Shown here: piece after piece, positions 7,169 to 15,718 of the stretch
How the letters are laid out: each line of letters starts with the position of its first letter
How positions within the stretch are numbered: position 1 is the first letter of the stretch
Source of the DNA: Nocardiopsis coralli
Lineage (GTDB): Bacteria; Actinomycetota; Actinomycetes; Streptosporangiales; Streptosporangiaceae
NCBI RefSeq assembly: GCF_014892575.1
Contig: NZ_JADBGI010000005.1
Location: forward strand, 186,001-250,000
Direction: 5' to 3'
DNA length: 64,000 nucleotides
Notes under the pieces: model-generated
Told to the model about the DNA's origin: nothing
What the model saw: only the letters and a program-made list of their open reading frames with translations
Database searches by the model: none
Program-made: the position numbers and the translations under genes

Positions 7169-8467
7169 ATGTCCGAAGTGCCAAGGCCCGCCGGACACAC
7201 GGCGCGCGCCTGGGCGGCCGGAACCCTCGCGCTGGGCCTCGCCCTGGCCACCGGGTGCGGCGAACCGCCCCAGGACGAAGGCGACGAGACCGCCGGGCTC
7301 GCCGACGATCCGGAGTTCGTGTGGGCCATTGGCTCGTCCGACCGTCCCGCGCACGAGGCCGTCGCCCGCCTGTGGAACGAGCAGAACCCCGACCGGCAGG
7401 TCGAGATCTTCTTCCTCGCCGCCACCGCCGACGAGCAGCGCCAGGCCCTGTTCCAGGACCTCCAGAGCCGGGCCGGGGAGTTCGACGTGCTCGGGCTCGA
7501 CGTCATCTGGACCGGCGAGTTCGCCGACTACGGATACATCGAGAGCCTCGAGGACCTGCGCCCCGAGGTCGAGGACACCAGCCTGGAGGGCGCCGTCGAC
7601 AGCGCCCAGTGGCAGCAGGAGATGTACGCCCTCCCGTACTCCTCCAACGGCGCCTTCCTCTACTACCGCACCGACCTCGTGGACGAGCCGCCCACCACCT
7701 GGGACGAGGTCCTGGAGACCGGCACCGAGGCCGCCGAGGAGGAGGGCATCGCCCCGTTCGTGGGGCTCGGCGACCGGTACGAGGGGTTCGTGCTCTCCTA
7801 CTTCGAGCTCTTCTGGGGCGCCGAGGGGGAGCTCTACGACGAGGCGCAGGAGAACAGCACCTTCGCGGAGGGCGACGCCGCCGAGACCGCCCTGGACTTC
7901 ATGGTCCGCGCCAACGAACAGGGCTTCTTCGCCGAGGGGTACGACTCCATGGTCGAGGACGACGCCCGCGCCCTCTTCCAGTCCGGCGAGGCCGTCTACA
8001 TGCGCAACTGGCCCTACGCCGTCCCGCTCCTGGCCGGTGAGGAGGGCGAGGAGAGCGCCGTGGCCGACGACTTCGCCGTGGCACCGCTTCCCACCTTCCA
8101 CGGTGAGGGCAGCACCAGCGTGCTGGGCGGGTTCAACAACGCCGTCAGCACCCTCAGCGAGAACGACGAGCTCGCCCGCGAGTTCGTGACCTGGGCCGCG
8201 ACCGACCCCGAGGCTCAGGACGCGCTGCTCGACAACAGCCTGCCGCCCACCATGCAGAGCATCTACGACGAGACCGAGGACCCCGACTTCCAGATGCTCG
8301 GCGACATCCTCGCCGACGCCGAGGCCCGGCCGCCGGTCCCCGGTTACAACTCGCTGTCCCTGGCCGTGCAGGACCACATCCACCCCGCCTTCCTCGGACA
8401 GACGGACCCGGACGAGGCCCTGGAAGCCGTGGACGAGGCCGCCCAAGACGCAGTCGGAGAGGAGTGA
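7169..8467 (+). CDS. Sugar ABC transporter substrate-binding lipoprotein (alpha-glucoside type)
   Basis: A 432-residue extracytoplasmic binding protein. Residues 1-30 are a lipoprotein signal ending in LALATGC, with Cys30 as the lipidated residue. The mature part is a family-1 solute-binding fold (FFLAATADEQRQALFQDLQS, then GLDVIWTGEFA). ATG 7169 follows GAGGAGG (7153-7159); the open frame further upstream has no start support. It heads an operon with two permeases and no ATPase; in actinomycetes a shared MsiK-type ATPase encoded elsewhere usually energises such importers. Confidence 0.92.
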   Translation: MSEVPRPAGHTARAWAAGTLALGLALATGCGEPPQDEGDETAGLADDPEFVWAIGSSDRPAHEAVARLWNEQNPDRQVEIFFLAATADEQRQALFQDLQSRAGEFDVLGLDVIWTGEFADYGYIESLEDLRPEVEDTSLEGAVDSAQWQQEMYALPYSSNGAFLYYRTDLVDEPPTTWDEVLETGTEAAEEEGIAPFVGLGDRYEGFVLSYFELFWGAEGELYDEAQENSTFAEGDAAETALDFMVRANEQGFFAEGYDSMVEDDARALFQSGEAVYMRNWPYAVPLLAGEEGEESAVADDFAVAPLPTFHGEGSTSVLGGFNNAVSTLSENDELAREFVTWAATDPEAQDALLDNSLPPTMQSIYDETEDPDFQMLGDILADAEARPPVPGYNSLSLAVQDHIHPAFLGQTDPDEALEAVDEAAQDAVGEE

Positions 8468-8472
8468 CGCCC

Positions 8473-9384
8473 ATGGTGGCGAGGACCCCGGCCGCGCGAT
8501 CGCGGCGCGGCCACGGCCTGGGGGAACGCGCGATGGGGAGGTTCTTCCTCGCGCCGTCGTTCGCCTTCATGGCCCTCATCGCCCTCTTCCCGGTCTTCTA
8601 CGCGATCGGGATGAGCCTGTACCGGATCCGCGGCTTCGACCAGGAGTTCGTGGGGCTCGGCAACTACCTGGACGCCCTCGGCGACAGCGGCTTCTACAGC
8701 GCCGTGTTCAACACGTTCGTGTTCACGGTGACGTCGGTGTCGCTGGAGTTCGTCATCGGGATGGCGTTCGCGCTGATCATGCACCAGGCCTTCGTCGGAC
8801 GCGGCCTGACCCGCGTGGTCATCCTCGTGCCCTGGGTCGTGCCGACCGCGGTCGCGGCGCAGGTCTGGCGGTACATGTTCGACCACAACCCCGGGTTCGT
8901 GAACGCCGTCCTGGGCGCGGACATCAACTGGCTGCGCGACCCGTTCTGGTCGATGGTCGGCATCATCAGCGCCGACGTGTGGAAGACCGCCCCCTTCGTG
9001 GCGCTGCTGCTCCTGGCCGGGCTGCAGACCATCCCGCGCGACTTCTACGAGGCCGCCAGGGTCGACGGGGCCAACGCCGTACAGCGGTTCTGGTACGTGA
9101 CACTGCCGCTGCTGAAGCCCGCGATCGTGGTCGCCCTGCTGTTCCGGACCGTCGACGCGCTGCGCATGTTCGACTTCGCCTACATCTTCGCCGGGTACTC
9201 CAACCACCTGGCGACCCTGTCGGTCTACGCGCAGCGCTACCTGATCGCCGAACCCGACCTCGGTTACGCCAACGCGCTCTCCACCATCACGTTCATCATC
9301 GTCATGCTCGTGGGCCTGGCCTTCATCAGCCGGATGGGCCGACAGGTGGTCGGCGAGGCCGCACCGCGGAAGGAGAAGGCATGA
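8473..9384 (+). CDS. Sugar ABC transporter permease (MalF-like)
   Basis: A 303-residue inner-membrane permease with about six transmembrane helices and the EAA loop (YEAARVDGANAVQRFWYVTL), which docks the ATPase. ATG 8473 sits 8 nt after GGAGAGGAG. A GTG at 8464 overlapping the stop of the upstream gene is the alternative. The stop overlaps the next start by 4 bp (ATGA), indicating translational coupling with the second permease. Confidence 0.9.
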   Translation: MVARTPAARSRRGHGLGERAMGRFFLAPSFAFMALIALFPVFYAIGMSLYRIRGFDQEFVGLGNYLDALGDSGFYSAVFNTFVFTVTSVSLEFVIGMAFALIMHQAFVGRGLTRVVILVPWVVPTAVAAQVWRYMFDHNPGFVNAVLGADINWLRDPFWSMVGIISADVWKTAPFVALLLLAGLQTIPRDFYEAARVDGANAVQRFWYVTLPLLKPAIVVALLFRTVDALRMFDFAYIFAGYSNHLATLSVYAQRYLIAEPDLGYANALSTITFIIVMLVGLAFISRMGRQVVGEAAPRKEKA

Positions 9385-10298
9385 GCGAGCACACCGTGCA
9401 GGCACCGCGGCCGGCCGCAACCGCACCGCCGCCCCGCCGACGCAGCAAGGGCCTGCCGCCCTGGGCCGTGGCCGCGCTGAAGATCCTCGGCCTGGCCGTG
9501 GTCGTGGTCTGGTGCCTGTTCCCGTTCTTCTGGATGGCCATGACCAGCCTGCGCACCGGGGCGGACGCACTCACCGACCCCAACATCCTGCGCGGGCCCT
9601 TCACCTTCGAGAGCTACGAGCAGGTCGTGGACCTCGGGTTCCAGTACGCGCTGCGCAACTCGCTGATCGTCGCGTCGGTGACCACGCTCATCTGCATCCC
9701 CGTGGCCGCCCTGGCCGGGTACGCGCTCGCGCGGCTGCCGCTGGCGGGCAAGTTCGTGATCCTGGCGCTGACGCTGGTCGCGACGCTGTTCCCGCCGGTC
9801 GCGCTGGTCAACCCGCTGTACCAGGTGTACCTGGAGGTCGACAGCCTCATCGGGCTGTCGCTGCTCAACTCCTACGCGGGCATGATCCTGCCGTACGTCG
9901 CTCTGACCCTGCCGCTGGCGATCTTCATCCTCACCACGTTCTTCTCCGGGATCCCCAAGGAGATCGAGGAGTCGGCGAAGGTCGACGGGGCCACCCCGTT
10001 CCAGGCCTTCTGGCGTGTGGTGGCGCCCCTGGCCGCACCCGGTGTGGGCGCCGCGGCGATCCTGACCTTCGTGTACGCGACCAACGAGTTCCTGCTGGCG
10101 TTCTCCTTCGCGCCCGCCGACCTCAACGTGCAGACGGTGCCGGTCTTCATCGGGACCTTCGAACGGGTCGGTTACGAGGACCCGATCGGGCAGGTGATGG
10201 CGGCGTCGGTGCTCGTGTCGATCCCGCTGATCCTGTTCGCGCTGGTGCTGCAGCGGCGGATCGTGGCCGGGTTGACGTCCGGCGCCGTGAAGGGGTGA
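9381..10298 (+). CDS. Carbohydrate ABC transporter permease (MalG-like)
   Basis: A 305-residue partner permease. A basic Pro-rich cytoplasmic N-terminus is followed by six predicted membrane helices, and an EAA motif is visible (EIEESAKVDGATPFQAFWRV). ATG 9381 overlaps the stop of the previous permease. With the preceding gene it forms the heterodimeric channel of the alpha-glucoside importer. Confidence 0.92.
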   Translation: MSEHTVQAPRPAATAPPPRRRSKGLPPWAVAALKILGLAVVVVWCLFPFFWMAMTSLRTGADALTDPNILRGPFTFESYEQVVDLGFQYALRNSLIVASVTTLICIPVAALAGYALARLPLAGKFVILALTLVATLFPPVALVNPLYQVYLEVDSLIGLSLLNSYAGMILPYVALTLPLAIFILTTFFSGIPKEIEESAKVDGATPFQAFWRVVAPLAAPGVGAAAILTFVYATNEFLLAFSFAPADLNVQTVPVFIGTFERVGYEDPIGQVMAASVLVSIPLILFALVLQRRIVAGLTSGAVKG

Positions 10299-10302
10299 TG
10301 CC

Positions 10303-10337
10303 CCGGGGGCCCGCCGGAGCCGGAAGCGGGGCCCCGG
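10303..10337. terminator. Hairpin between permease and exporter genes
   Basis: A 12-bp stem (10303-10314 with 10326-10337) with one mismatch, between convergent genes; it probably terminates both transcripts. Confidence 0.6.
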
Positions 10338-10339
10338 TC

Positions 10340-12190
10340 TCACGCCGTGGAGGCCTCCGGTGCGGGTTCCTCCGCCGCCTCGGCGGAGATGTGCAGCGAC
10401 GCCACCATCTCCCGGTACAGCGTGTCCGAGGCCAGGAGCTCGGCGTGGGTCCCCTGCGCGCGGATCCGGCCGTCCTCCATCAATACGATCCGGTCGGCGT
10501 GGATCACCGTCGACAGCCGGTGCGCGACCGTGATCACCGCCGCGCGCTCGGCGTGCGCGCGTACGCTCTCGGTGATCGCGGCCTCGGTGACCGCGTCGAC
10601 CTGCGACGTCGCCTCGTCCAGCAGCAGCACCCGCGGCGTGCGCAGCAGCGCCCGGGCGAGCGCGACCCGCTGGCGTTGTCCGCCGGAGAAGGAGGAGGCG
10701 TCCAGGGGCGTGTCCAGCCCCTCGGGCAGGGAGTCGACCTTGTCCGCCAGCCGCACCTGCTCCAGCACCGCGCGCACCTCCTCCGGGGTGGCGTCCGGGT
10801 TGCTGAACAGCAGGTTGTCGCCGAGGGTGCCCGGCACCACCGGGGTGTCCTGTTCCACGTACGCGAAGTGGCCGCGCACCTGGTGGGGTGACAGGTCCCG
10901 GTACGGAACCCCTTCCAGGCGCAGCGTCCCCTCCTCGGCCTCCAGGAACCGCAGGAGCAGGGAGAACATCGTGGTCTTGCCGGCGCCCGAGGGGCCGACG
11001 ATCGCGGTGTGCCCGCGCCGCGGCAGTGCCAGGTCCACCCCGCGCACGGCCGGTTCGGCGCCCGGGGCGTAGCGCGCGCCGACACCCTCCAGCTCCAGGA
11101 GCGGGTCCCCGCCGGGGCCGGGTCCGTCACCGTCGGGGAACGCCGCGAGGGCGCCCGCGCCGCCTTCCGGGGATCCACCGGACGGCTCCGTCGGGAGCTG
11201 TTGGATCTCGCGGATGCGCTTTGCGGCCGCGATCCCGGACTGCAGGGTGGTCATGCTCTGCGACAGCTCCATCACCGGGTTCAGCAGTGTGAACGCGTAC
11301 AGCAGGAACGCGACGAGCGTGGAGACCCCGATCTCGCCCGACGCCACCCGTGTCGCGCCCACGCCCAGGATCGTGATGATGGCCAGCTGGACCCCGCTGA
11401 AGGCGATGGTCCAGGCCAGGGCCTCCTTGCGCACCGACCGCACGCCGTGGCGCGCCGCGTCCTCCGCGTGGCCGAGGATCTGCCCGCCCAGGCGGTCCTC
11501 GGCGCGGCTGACCTTGACGGTGCGGATCGCGCGCACGGCGCCGTCCAGCACCGAACCCATGGTTCCGAGCGAGCTCTGGGCCTTCTCCTGCGCCTGCGCG
11601 ATGCCGGGCATCAGGGTCAGGAACAGGATCGTCACCACGACCACGGCCACGACCGTGACGGAGAGCAGGACGAGGTCGAGCACGCCCATCATCACGAGCG
11701 TGCCCACGAGCAGGACCCCGCCGTTGAGCAGGCTGATGATGCTGCTGGAGGCGGCCTCGCGCAGCAGCACGGTGTCGGAGGTGGCGCGGGTGACCAGTTC
11801 GCCGCTGCTGCGCCGGGACAGCGGCAGCATCGCGGCGCGGAAGTAGCGGTGCACCAGTGAGGTGCGGGCCTCCAGCACGACCTTCTCGGCGACCGTGCCC
11901 AGCACGATCCAGTGCCACAGGCCCAGGACCGAACCGAAGACGAACAGGCTCAGCAGCACGGCGATGGGCGTGGCCAGGCTGCCGTCGGCCTCGATCGTGT
12001 CCAGGACGTACTTGGTGATCATCGGGTTGGCCAGCTCGAGCGCGGAACCGGCCAGCGCCAGGACCAGCCCGAGCAGGAGCTTGTTGCGGTGCGGTCGCAC
12101 GAAGGACCACAGGATCCGCAGTTGGGCGAAGCGTGGTTCGCCGGCCCCCTCCGGGGAGGGGGCGTCGGTTGGTTGGTCTCGATCAGTCAT
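10340..12190 (-). CDS. ABC exporter half-transporter (fused membrane and ATPase domains)
   Basis: A 616-residue type IV exporter. The transmembrane domain of six helices spans about residues 25-320 and the nucleotide-binding domain follows, with Walker A GPSGAGKTT, signature FSGGQRQR and Walker B LLLDEATS. It is expected to work as a dimer exporting lipids, drugs or peptides. ATG 12190 is used; a TTG two codons upstream is less likely. No ribosome-binding site is visible and the start lies 7 nt after a -10 element, so the mRNA may be leaderless. It is divergent from a TetR gene that probably represses it. Confidence 0.9.
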   Translation of the reverse strand: MTDRDQPTDAPSPEGAGEPRFAQLRILWSFVRPHRNKLLLGLVLALAGSALELANPMITKYVLDTIEADGSLATPIAVLLSLFVFGSVLGLWHWIVLGTVAEKVVLEARTSLVHRYFRAAMLPLSRRSSGELVTRATSDTVLLREAASSSIISLLNGGVLLVGTLVMMGVLDLVLLSVTVVAVVVVTILFLTLMPGIAQAQEKAQSSLGTMGSVLDGAVRAIRTVKVSRAEDRLGGQILGHAEDAARHGVRSVRKEALAWTIAFSGVQLAIITILGVGATRVASGEIGVSTLVAFLLYAFTLLNPVMELSQSMTTLQSGIAAAKRIREIQQLPTEPSGGSPEGGAGALAAFPDGDGPGPGGDPLLELEGVGARYAPGAEPAVRGVDLALPRRGHTAIVGPSGAGKTTMFSLLLRFLEAEEGTLRLEGVPYRDLSPHQVRGHFAYVEQDTPVVPGTLGDNLLFSNPDATPEEVRAVLEQVRLADKVDSLPEGLDTPLDASSFSGGQRQRVALARALLRTPRVLLLDEATSQVDAVTEAAITESVRAHAERAAVITVAHRLSTVIHADRIVLMEDGRIRAQGTHAELLASDTLYREMVASLHISAEAAEEPAPEASTA

Positions 12191-12197
12191 GAACAAA

Positions 12198-12250
12198 ATT
12201 AGGTCATGAATGACCGATTATTGTCAACCAATTATTCATCCCCGTACGAT
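12198..12250. promoter_or_regulatory. Overlapping divergent promoters with TetR operator
   Basis: Leftward promoter: -35 TTGACA (complement of 12222-12227), 18 bp, -10 CCTAAT (complement of 12198-12203). Rightward promoter: -35 TTGTCA (12221-12226), 18 bp, -10 TACGAT (12245-12250). The two -35 boxes overlap. A perfect palindrome, GGTCAT-GA-ATGACC (12202-12215), lies in the leftward spacer and touches its -10, where a bound TetR would block the exporter promoter. Confidence 0.6.
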
Positions 12251-12256
12251 GGGGTC

Positions 12257-12859
12257 ATGGTGAACACTGCTCAGGCGGACAGCGGGGAGACACGCACCCG
12301 TGCCCGCACGCGACGCACGATCCTGCAGGCGGCCGTGGAGGTTCTGGGCACCGACCGGTCCGCCCCCCTGTCGGAGGTCGCGCGGGCCGCCGGTGTGTCC
12401 AGAAGCACGCTCCAGCGCTACTTCCCCGAACGCGTCGACCTCGTGCGCGCCCTCGACCAGCACGTCTGGGAACTCGTCGACGAGGCCACCGAACGCGCGC
12501 GGCCCACCGAAGGGACCGCCATCGAGGCCCTCGAACGCCTCGTCGCCGAACTCTTCGAACTGCGCGCGCCCGTCATGCTCGTCGCGAGCGACGCCGACCC
12601 CGAGGGGGAGTGCGACGACGGGGAGGGCGAGGACCAGGGCGAGCAGGACAGCTCCTCCGACCTGGCCATGTACGACCTCGTCGAGCGCGGCCACGAGGAC
12701 GGGACCGTCGACCCGCGGATCACACCCCTGTGGTTCAAGCACCTGCTGTGGGCGACCCTCTACACCGGATGGGGATACGGCGCCTCCGCCCGGGTGTCCT
12801 CCTACGAAGCGCTGCGGCTCACCGTGCACTCGTTCCTCAAGGCCGTCGAGCGCCGCTGA
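12257..12859 (+). CDS. TetR family transcriptional regulator
   Basis: A 200-residue regulator with an N-terminal helix-turn-helix (ARAAGVSRSTLQRYFPERVDLVRAL) and a helical ligand domain. An acidic insert of about 20 residues (ECDDGEGEDQGEQD) interrupts the ligand domain, which is unusual. ATG 12257 is chosen because it lies 6 nt after the -10 TACGAT; the longer frame to 12206 would start inside the operator. It is divergent from the ABC exporter, the classic arrangement for a drug-responsive repressor. Confidence 0.88.
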   Translation: MVNTAQADSGETRTRARTRRTILQAAVEVLGTDRSAPLSEVARAAGVSRSTLQRYFPERVDLVRALDQHVWELVDEATERARPTEGTAIEALERLVAELFELRAPVMLVASDADPEGECDDGEGEDQGEQDSSSDLAMYDLVERGHEDGTVDPRITPLWFKHLLWATLYTGWGYGASARVSSYEALRLTVHSFLKAVERR

Positions 12860-12902
12860 CGTGCCGGGGCGCCTGGGTCGAGCCGCTCGGGACCCGGACG
12901 CA

Positions 12903-12935
12903 CGAACGCCCCGCCGGAGTGCGGCGGGGCGTTCG
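12903..12935. terminator. Hairpin between TetR and GroES-like genes
   Basis: A perfect 13-bp stem (12903-12915 with 12923-12935) and a 7-nt loop between convergent genes. Confidence 0.75.
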
Positions 12936-12985
12936 GGAAGGTCAGGGCGTGGGTGGGCGTGTGCCGGCCGGACGCGGCCCGGAGG

Positions 12986-13306
12986 TCAGAGGTAGAGGCC
13001 GGTGCCCCGCTCCGGGGACTCGTTGGCCGTGGCGTGCACGTCCCGCTCGCGCAGGATCACGTACCGCTCCCCGTTGATCTCGACCTCGCCCTGCTCCTCC
13101 GGGTCGAAGAGCACACGGTCACCCGTCTTCACGTGGCGGACGCTCGTCCCGGCGCCGCACACCTCACCCCAGGCCATCCGCGTCGCCAGCTTCACCGTGT
13201 CCGGGATGACCAGGCCGGCGCTGCTGCGCCGCTCATTCGTGTCCGGGACCGTCCGCACCAGCAGCCGGTCGTGGAGCATCTGGATCTCAAGCTTGGAATC
13301 GGTCAC
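12986..13306 (-). CDS. GroES-like co-chaperone
   Basis: A 106-residue member of the Cpn10 fold (MLHDRLLVRTV near the N-terminus, then SAGLVIPDTVK, VKTGDRVLFDPEE and ERYVILRERDV). The mobile loop is shortened and differs from canonical GroES, and no groEL is adjacent, so this is the stand-alone actinobacterial type whose partner is unclear. Start choice: GTG 13306 lies 6 nt after a TATCCT -10-like box; GTG 13309 and an upstream ATG (MCEVALP) are alternatives. No ribosome-binding site is visible. Confidence 0.8.
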   Translation of the reverse strand: MTDSKLEIQMLHDRLLVRTVPDTNERRSSAGLVIPDTVKLATRMAWGEVCGAGTSVRHVKTGDRVLFDPEEQGEVEINGERYVILRERDVHATANESPERGTGLYL

Positions 13307-13424
13307 CACATCAGGATATGCACCGACAGGGAGCGCCACCTCACACATGAACGGCTGGCCAAGGCACCCCCAACATCCGGTACAGTGGACACATCGCCGA
13401 GCGGGGGAACCGCCCGGCACACCA

Positions 13425-13497
13425 GGGGCTATGGCGCAGTTGGTAGCGCGCCTCCATGGCATGGAGGAGGTCTGGGGTTCGAATCCCCATAGCTCCA
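13425..13497 (+). tRNA. tRNA-Ala(GGC), copy 2
   Basis: Identical over all 73 nt to the copies at 893 and 19062. A TACAGT -10-like element (13381-13386) ends 38 nt upstream. Its 3' flank carries a terminator hairpin and then a GC-rich repeat that is shared with copy 3 but not with copy 1. Confidence 0.97.
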
Positions 13498-13498
13498 C

Positions 13499-13540
13499 AA
13501 GGACCCTGCTCGCAAGCTTCGCTTGCTCGCAGGGTCCTTT
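13499..13540 (+). terminator. Terminator after tRNA-Ala copy 2
   Basis: A hairpin with outer stem GGACCCTGC (13501-13509) / GCAGGGTCC (13529-13537), inner stem GCAAGC/GCTTGC and a TTC loop, followed by TTT and later TTTT. The outer stem is shared with the terminator of copy 3 while the inner stem differs in sequence but still pairs. Confidence 0.8.
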
Positions 13541-13935
13541 GTGCTTTTCGGGGGGACGACCCCCCGGACCCCCCGGTGTGCGCTCGCTGGCGCTCGCGCC
13601 CGTTGTGGTTGCTGTGGGCAGTCGTGCGGTGCGCCTGGTCTTGTGGCCCTGGTTGGTTACTTCGCCTGCCTGGCGGGTTCTTTGTGTTTGTCGGGGGGTG
13701 AGCCTCGGGCCGCCTGGTGTGCGCTCGCTGGCGCTCGCGCCCGGTGTGGTTGCTGTGGGCAGTCGTGCGGTGCGCCTGGGCTTGTGGCCGTGGTTGGTTA
13801 CTTCGCCTGCCTGGCGGGGTCTTTGTGTTTGTCGGGGGGTGAGCCGCGGGCCGCCTGGTGTGCGCTCGCTGGCGCTCGCGCCCGGTGTGGTTGCTGTGGG
13901 CAGTCGTCCGGTGGCGCCTGGTCCTGTGGTGCGGG
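13538..13935 (+). repeat. Three tandem copies of a 141-bp tRNA-linked repeat
   Basis: Units begin at TTTGTG 13538, 13681 and 13822, giving periods of 143 and 141 bp; the third fades out near 13935. Each contains GTGTGCGCTCGCTGGCGCTC (starting 13576, 13717 and 13858) and a run of six G. The first unit also has a GGGGGG/CCCCCC hairpin. A single copy lies inverted after tRNA copy 3 (18870-19016). The region holds no convincing gene; 13936-14057 shows nothing recognisable. Confidence 0.85.
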
Positions 13936-14057
13936 TCGGCCGAAAAGCAGAGGAGTGCACGCGGGGGCTGGAACGGTGCCCGTCAGCTTTGCGCGTGCCG
14001 AGCCCTTGGAAGCCGTGCACCCCCTATGGGCCCCGAACCTTGACGCCGGTTGTGAGG

Positions 14058-14852
14058 TCAGTCGGGCACGGCCCCACCGGTCGCGTTGATGACCGTGCCC
14101 GTGATGGCCACAGCTCGATCCGAGGCGGTCCAGGCGGCGAGCTCGGCCACGTCCTGCACCGACATCGTGTGATCGGTGAACCCACCGGCAGCCACTTCGG
14201 GGAGCACGTCCTCCAAGGCGATCCCGGACCGCTCGGCGATCCGCCCCCAGATCTCCTGCACGTGGGAACCGTGTTCGGTCACCGAATCAGGCATGCCGTT
14301 CGGCCGCAGGGCGACGACGCGGACACCGTGTTCCCCCGCCTCGCCGGCCACTTGGAGGGCCATGGTCTCCACCGCAGCGTGGGCAGACGCGAACGGGCCG
14401 GTGTACGGGGTACCGATGCGGGCCATCGGGGCCGACACCGGAAGGATCACGCCTCCACCGCGGTCGGTCATCCGCCGGACCGCGGCCCGAGCCGTGAGGT
14501 AGTGCGCCGTCGTGTACTCCCTCACAGGACGGAGGAAGGCCTCGGCGCCGAGTTCCGTGATCGGGATGCCCTGGTCGCCGTTGTCGAGGCCGACGGCCGT
14601 CAGGGACACGTCGTAGGCCCCGTAGGTCTCCAGTGCGAGGTCCGCAACGGCCTCGACGGATGCCTCGTCCAATGCGTCCACCAGAGTTCCGGTGGCCTGT
14701 GGACCGATGTCGTCGACCACGCGCTCCACCTTCTCCCGTGTGCGGCCGGCCACGATCACCCGTGCGCCCTCTCGGGCGAACGTACGCGCCACGGCCCCGC
14801 CGATCGCACCGGATCCCCCGAACACCACAGCCACTTTGCCTTCGAGAAGCAT
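14058..14852 (-). CDS. SDR-fold protein with altered catalytic residues
   Basis: A 264-residue short-chain dehydrogenase fold, starting at the ATG of MLLEGKVAVV. The cofactor loop is intact (FGGSGAIGG, residues 11-19) and AGRTREK follows strand 2. The Tyr-x3-Lys pair is missing: at the expected place the chain reads PFASAHAAVETM, so Tyr becomes Phe154 and Lys becomes His158; Ser140 is present, and a Tyr lies at position 150. It may bind nucleotide without classical redox chemistry, or use the displaced Tyr. It is the first gene inside the segment bracketed by tRNA copies 2 and 3. Confidence 0.75.
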   Translation of the reverse strand: MLLEGKVAVVFGGSGAIGGAVARTFAREGARVIVAGRTREKVERVVDDIGPQATGTLVDALDEASVEAVADLALETYGAYDVSLTAVGLDNGDQGIPITELGAEAFLRPVREYTTAHYLTARAAVRRMTDRGGGVILPVSAPMARIGTPYTGPFASAHAAVETMALQVAGEAGEHGVRVVALRPNGMPDSVTEHGSHVQEIWGRIAERSGIALEDVLPEVAAGGFTDHTMSVQDVAELAAWTASDRAVAITGTVINATGGAVPD

Positions 14853-14999
14853 GCCGACCACTCCTGTCCTCGACCGCCGGGGTTCCCCGCCTGACAGCAA
14901 GGTGCAGAACCGCCGCCGATTATTGCCTCAGCACTCCCGTCCTACCCTTGTGACATTGGGAAACGGCACCACCGTCCCCACGGAACCCCGGGGGCCGCC

Positions 15000-15706
15000 A
15001 TGGCTGGGACCGAGCGAACCGCGGCCGAGGTCGTGCAGGAGTTGTTGCGCCTTCAGGACGACGCCGAGCTGGAGAAGGTCCGCAAACGGCTGGCGCCCGA
15101 CGAGGAAGCGTTCGGGCTGCGGATGCGCCACCTGTTCGACGTCTCGAAGGCGCACACCGACCTTGCGCAGGCCGAGGTGGAACGCCTGCTGGATCGCACC
15201 CCGCCTACGAGCCGCGCATGGCCGCGGTGTGCATCCTCGACTTCAAGGCCCAACGGAAACTCGGCGACGCGCAGCGCAGAGAGCTGTACCTGACCTACGT
15301 GGAGCGGCACGACCGGATCACGACCTGGGACATGGTCGACCGGGCCGCGCCACGTGTCGTGGGCCGCCACCTCGCGGGAGACTCGCCCCGCCCCCTGTTC
15401 GAGCTGGCCGAGTCGGCCGACCCGCTCCGTCGGCGCACCGCCACCACGGCCACGCTCCAGCACGCGCACTCCGGCACCGACCAGGACCTGGCGGACGGCC
15501 TCGCCATCGCCGCCCGCCTGGCCACCGACCCCGAGCCGGTGGTGCACAACGCCGTCGGCATCTTCCTCAAACACGCGGGGGACCGAGACCCGGACGCGCT
15601 GCATGGATTCCTGGACGAGCACGCCGCATCCATGCCGCGCCCGGGCCTGCGCCTGGCCATCGCCAAGCTCGACCCCGAAACGCGCGCCCGTTACCGGAAT
15701 TCCTGA
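15000..15706 (+). pseudogene. DNA alkylation repair (AlkD-like) protein, frameshifted
   Basis: Two overlapping frames together make one HEAT-repeat protein of about 235 residues. The first runs from ATG 15000 (QELLRLQDDAELEKVRKRLA) to near LLDRT; the second carries AYEPRMAAVCILDFKAQRK and continues to the stop at 15706. Adding one C to the C4 run at 15199-15202 would join them as DRTPAYEPRMAAV. AlkD-type enzymes excise alkylated bases. Either this is a true frameshift that inactivates the gene, a homopolymer sequencing error, or a slippery site. The second frame alone has ATG 15218. Confidence 0.7.
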
Positions 15707-15718
15707 GGGGCTGCCTGG

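Noticed and set aside
10340..12190. ABC exporter as the ATPase of the adjacent sugar importer
   Set aside because: It has its own fused membrane domain, runs in the opposite direction and has a TetR partner; importers of this type use a separate MsiK-like ATPase.
893..13497. Prophage or integrative element between tRNA copies 1 and 2
   Set aside because: No integrase, excisionase, replication or transfer genes lie between them; the genes are ordinary metabolic and regulatory ones.
13541..14089. Open frames across the tandem repeat (for example 188 codons from 13523)
   Set aside because: They merely translate the 141-bp repeat (47 codons per unit), have no ribosome-binding site and give a low-complexity product.
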